DNA of 13,234 nucleotides, taken from positions 1 through 13,234 of the forward strand of contig JARDZO010000148.1 in the NCBI GenBank assembly GCA_029240815.1. The letters run 5' to 3'. This DNA is from Brevibacillus sp. (GTDB taxonomy: Bacteria; Bacillota; Bacilli; Brevibacillales; Brevibacillaceae). The notes under the pieces were generated by a model. It was not told the origin of the DNA, did no database searches, and worked only from the letters and a program-made list of their open reading frames with translations. Positions 12,476-13,234 of this stretch are shown here, piece by piece (within the stretch, counting starts at the first letter, position 1; each line of letters opens with the position of its first letter). A program made the translations under genes and the position numbers.

Positions 12476-13234
12476 CTATCTGATTTGTCCGGTCCCACGT
12501 ACGACGTATTTATAAGAGGTCAGCGCTGGCAGGCCCATTGGACCTCGGGCATGAAGCTTCTGGGTGCTGATGCCGATTTCTGCACCGAATCCGAATTCGC
12601 CGCCATCTGTGAAGCGAGTAGACGCGTTGTGGTATACGGTAGTGGCATCGACTGTGGCGAGGAAGCGTTGTGCCGACTCGCTGTCCTCTGTGACGATCGC
12701 TTCGGAATGTCCAGTGCTATGGCGCTGGATGTGTTCCAACGCGTCAGACAGGCAATCGAGCGTACGCACAGCCATGATGAGCGTGGAGTACTCGGTATCC
12801 CAGTCTTGGGCGGCTGCTTCCTTTAGCTGGTCCGCTAGATCAGCGTGAAGGGCTCTTGTTTGTTCGCAAGCCCGCAGCTCCACTCCAGCTGCGAGCAATT
12901 GCTTGAGAATCGCCTTTTGATGAGCCAATGGCCAGTCATGGTGCAGCAAGAGAGTCTCAGCAGCATTGCAGACCGCTGGACGACTCGTTTTCGCATTGAG
13001 GACGATCGCCTCTGCCATCTCATAAGAAGCGTTGCAGTCGACGAAGATGTGGCAATTGCCGACGCCTGTTTCCAAGACAGGCACGCTGGACAGCTGCAGG
13101 ACTCGCTGGATCAATCCCGCACCCCCTCTTGGAATGATGACGTCGATCAAGCCGTTGGCGGTGCACAAAATATCGACGGAAGCGTGCTCTGCGTAAGGGA
13201 GGTATTGTACAGCTTCAGGAGGGAGGCCGCCCGC
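12476..13234 (-). CDS. proA: Glutamate-5-semialdehyde dehydrogenase (gamma-glutamyl phosphate reductase), C-terminal part
   Basis: Second step of proline synthesis: reduces gamma-glutamyl phosphate to glutamate semialdehyde with NADPH. The frame is open to the window end, so the start and about 160 N-terminal residues (of a usual 415 or so) lie outside; 252 residues are seen. Family landmarks are strong: DVIIPRGGAGLI, VLETGVGNCHIFVD, NAKTSRPAVCNAAETLL and DGGEFGFGAEIGISTQKLHARGPMG (cited here in part as FGFGAEIGIS and HARGPMGL). The Cys in VCNA (codon 12968-12970) aligns with the catalytic cysteine of aldehyde dehydrogenases. The frame begins exactly at the last base of the window, with residues AGGLPPEAVQYLP leading in. 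proB probably lies beyond, as in proBA operons, but is not visible. proC follows 21 bases downstream. Confidence 0.95.
   Translation of the reverse strand, partial: AGGLPPEAVQYLPYAEHASVDILCTANGLIDVIIPRGGAGLIQRVLQLSSVPVLETGVGNCHIFVDCNASYEMAEAIVLNAKTSRPAVCNAAETLLLHHDWPLAHQKAILKQLLAAGVELRACEQTRALHADLADQLKEAAAQDWDTEYSTLIMAVRTLDCLSDALEHIQRHSTGHSEAIVTEDSESAQRFLATVDATTVYHNASTRFTDGGEFGFGAEIGISTQKLHARGPMGLPALTSYKYVVRGTGQIR

Overview
The window looks like chromosomal DNA of a spore-forming Bacillota bacterium of the Brevibacillus/Paenibacillus type. Reasons: two small spore-coat (CotF-like) genes, a DUF47-Pit phosphate pair as in Bacillus, strong AGGAGG-type ribosome binding sites on nearly every gene, compact rho-independent terminators and a balanced base composition. 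The genus is inferred from general gene character; no database search was run. No tRNA, rRNA, CRISPR array, insertion sequence or prophage gene is visible. The longest stretch without a gene is 294 bases (3536-3829).

Layout. (1) 12-3156, + strand: a ketopantoate-reductase family protein, IspH (last step of the MEP isoprenoid pathway) and an MFS transporter; the transporter's ribosome site overlaps the ispH stop codon. (2) 3146-3535, - strand: a membrane-anchored cupredoxin-fold protein, overlapping the transporter gene tail to tail by 11 bases; three of its four expected copper ligands are replaced. (3) 3536-3829: an intergenic region with a + strand terminator-like hairpin and a perfect 11-bp inverted repeat. 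(4) 3830-5888, + strand: a two-gene unit of a luciferase-like flavin monooxygenase and an ATP-grasp ligase, closed by a strong terminator. (5) 6001-7644, - strand: DUF47 regulator and Pit phosphate transporter. (6) 7718-9915: a LysE-type amino-acid exporter divergent from a MocR/GabR-type regulator, with an inverted repeat at two-turn spacing between them. (7) 9963-10618, - strand: two spore-coat genes. (8) 10739-13234, - strand: proA (cut by the window end), proC and a P-loop NTPase fused to an Asp23/Gls24-like domain, ending in a terminator.

How they work together. ProA and ProC are the last two enzymes of proline synthesis from glutamate. Pit imports phosphate and the DUF47 protein is its usual partner. 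The MocR regulator probably senses an amino acid or amine and controls the exporter. The monooxygenase/ATP-grasp pair is the best candidate for an undescribed pathway, because it stands alone as a closed transcription unit pairing an oxidation with an ATP-driven ligation. The NTPase-Asp23 fusion behind the proline genes and the copper-ligand-poor cupredoxin are the other genes whose role cannot be read from known families.
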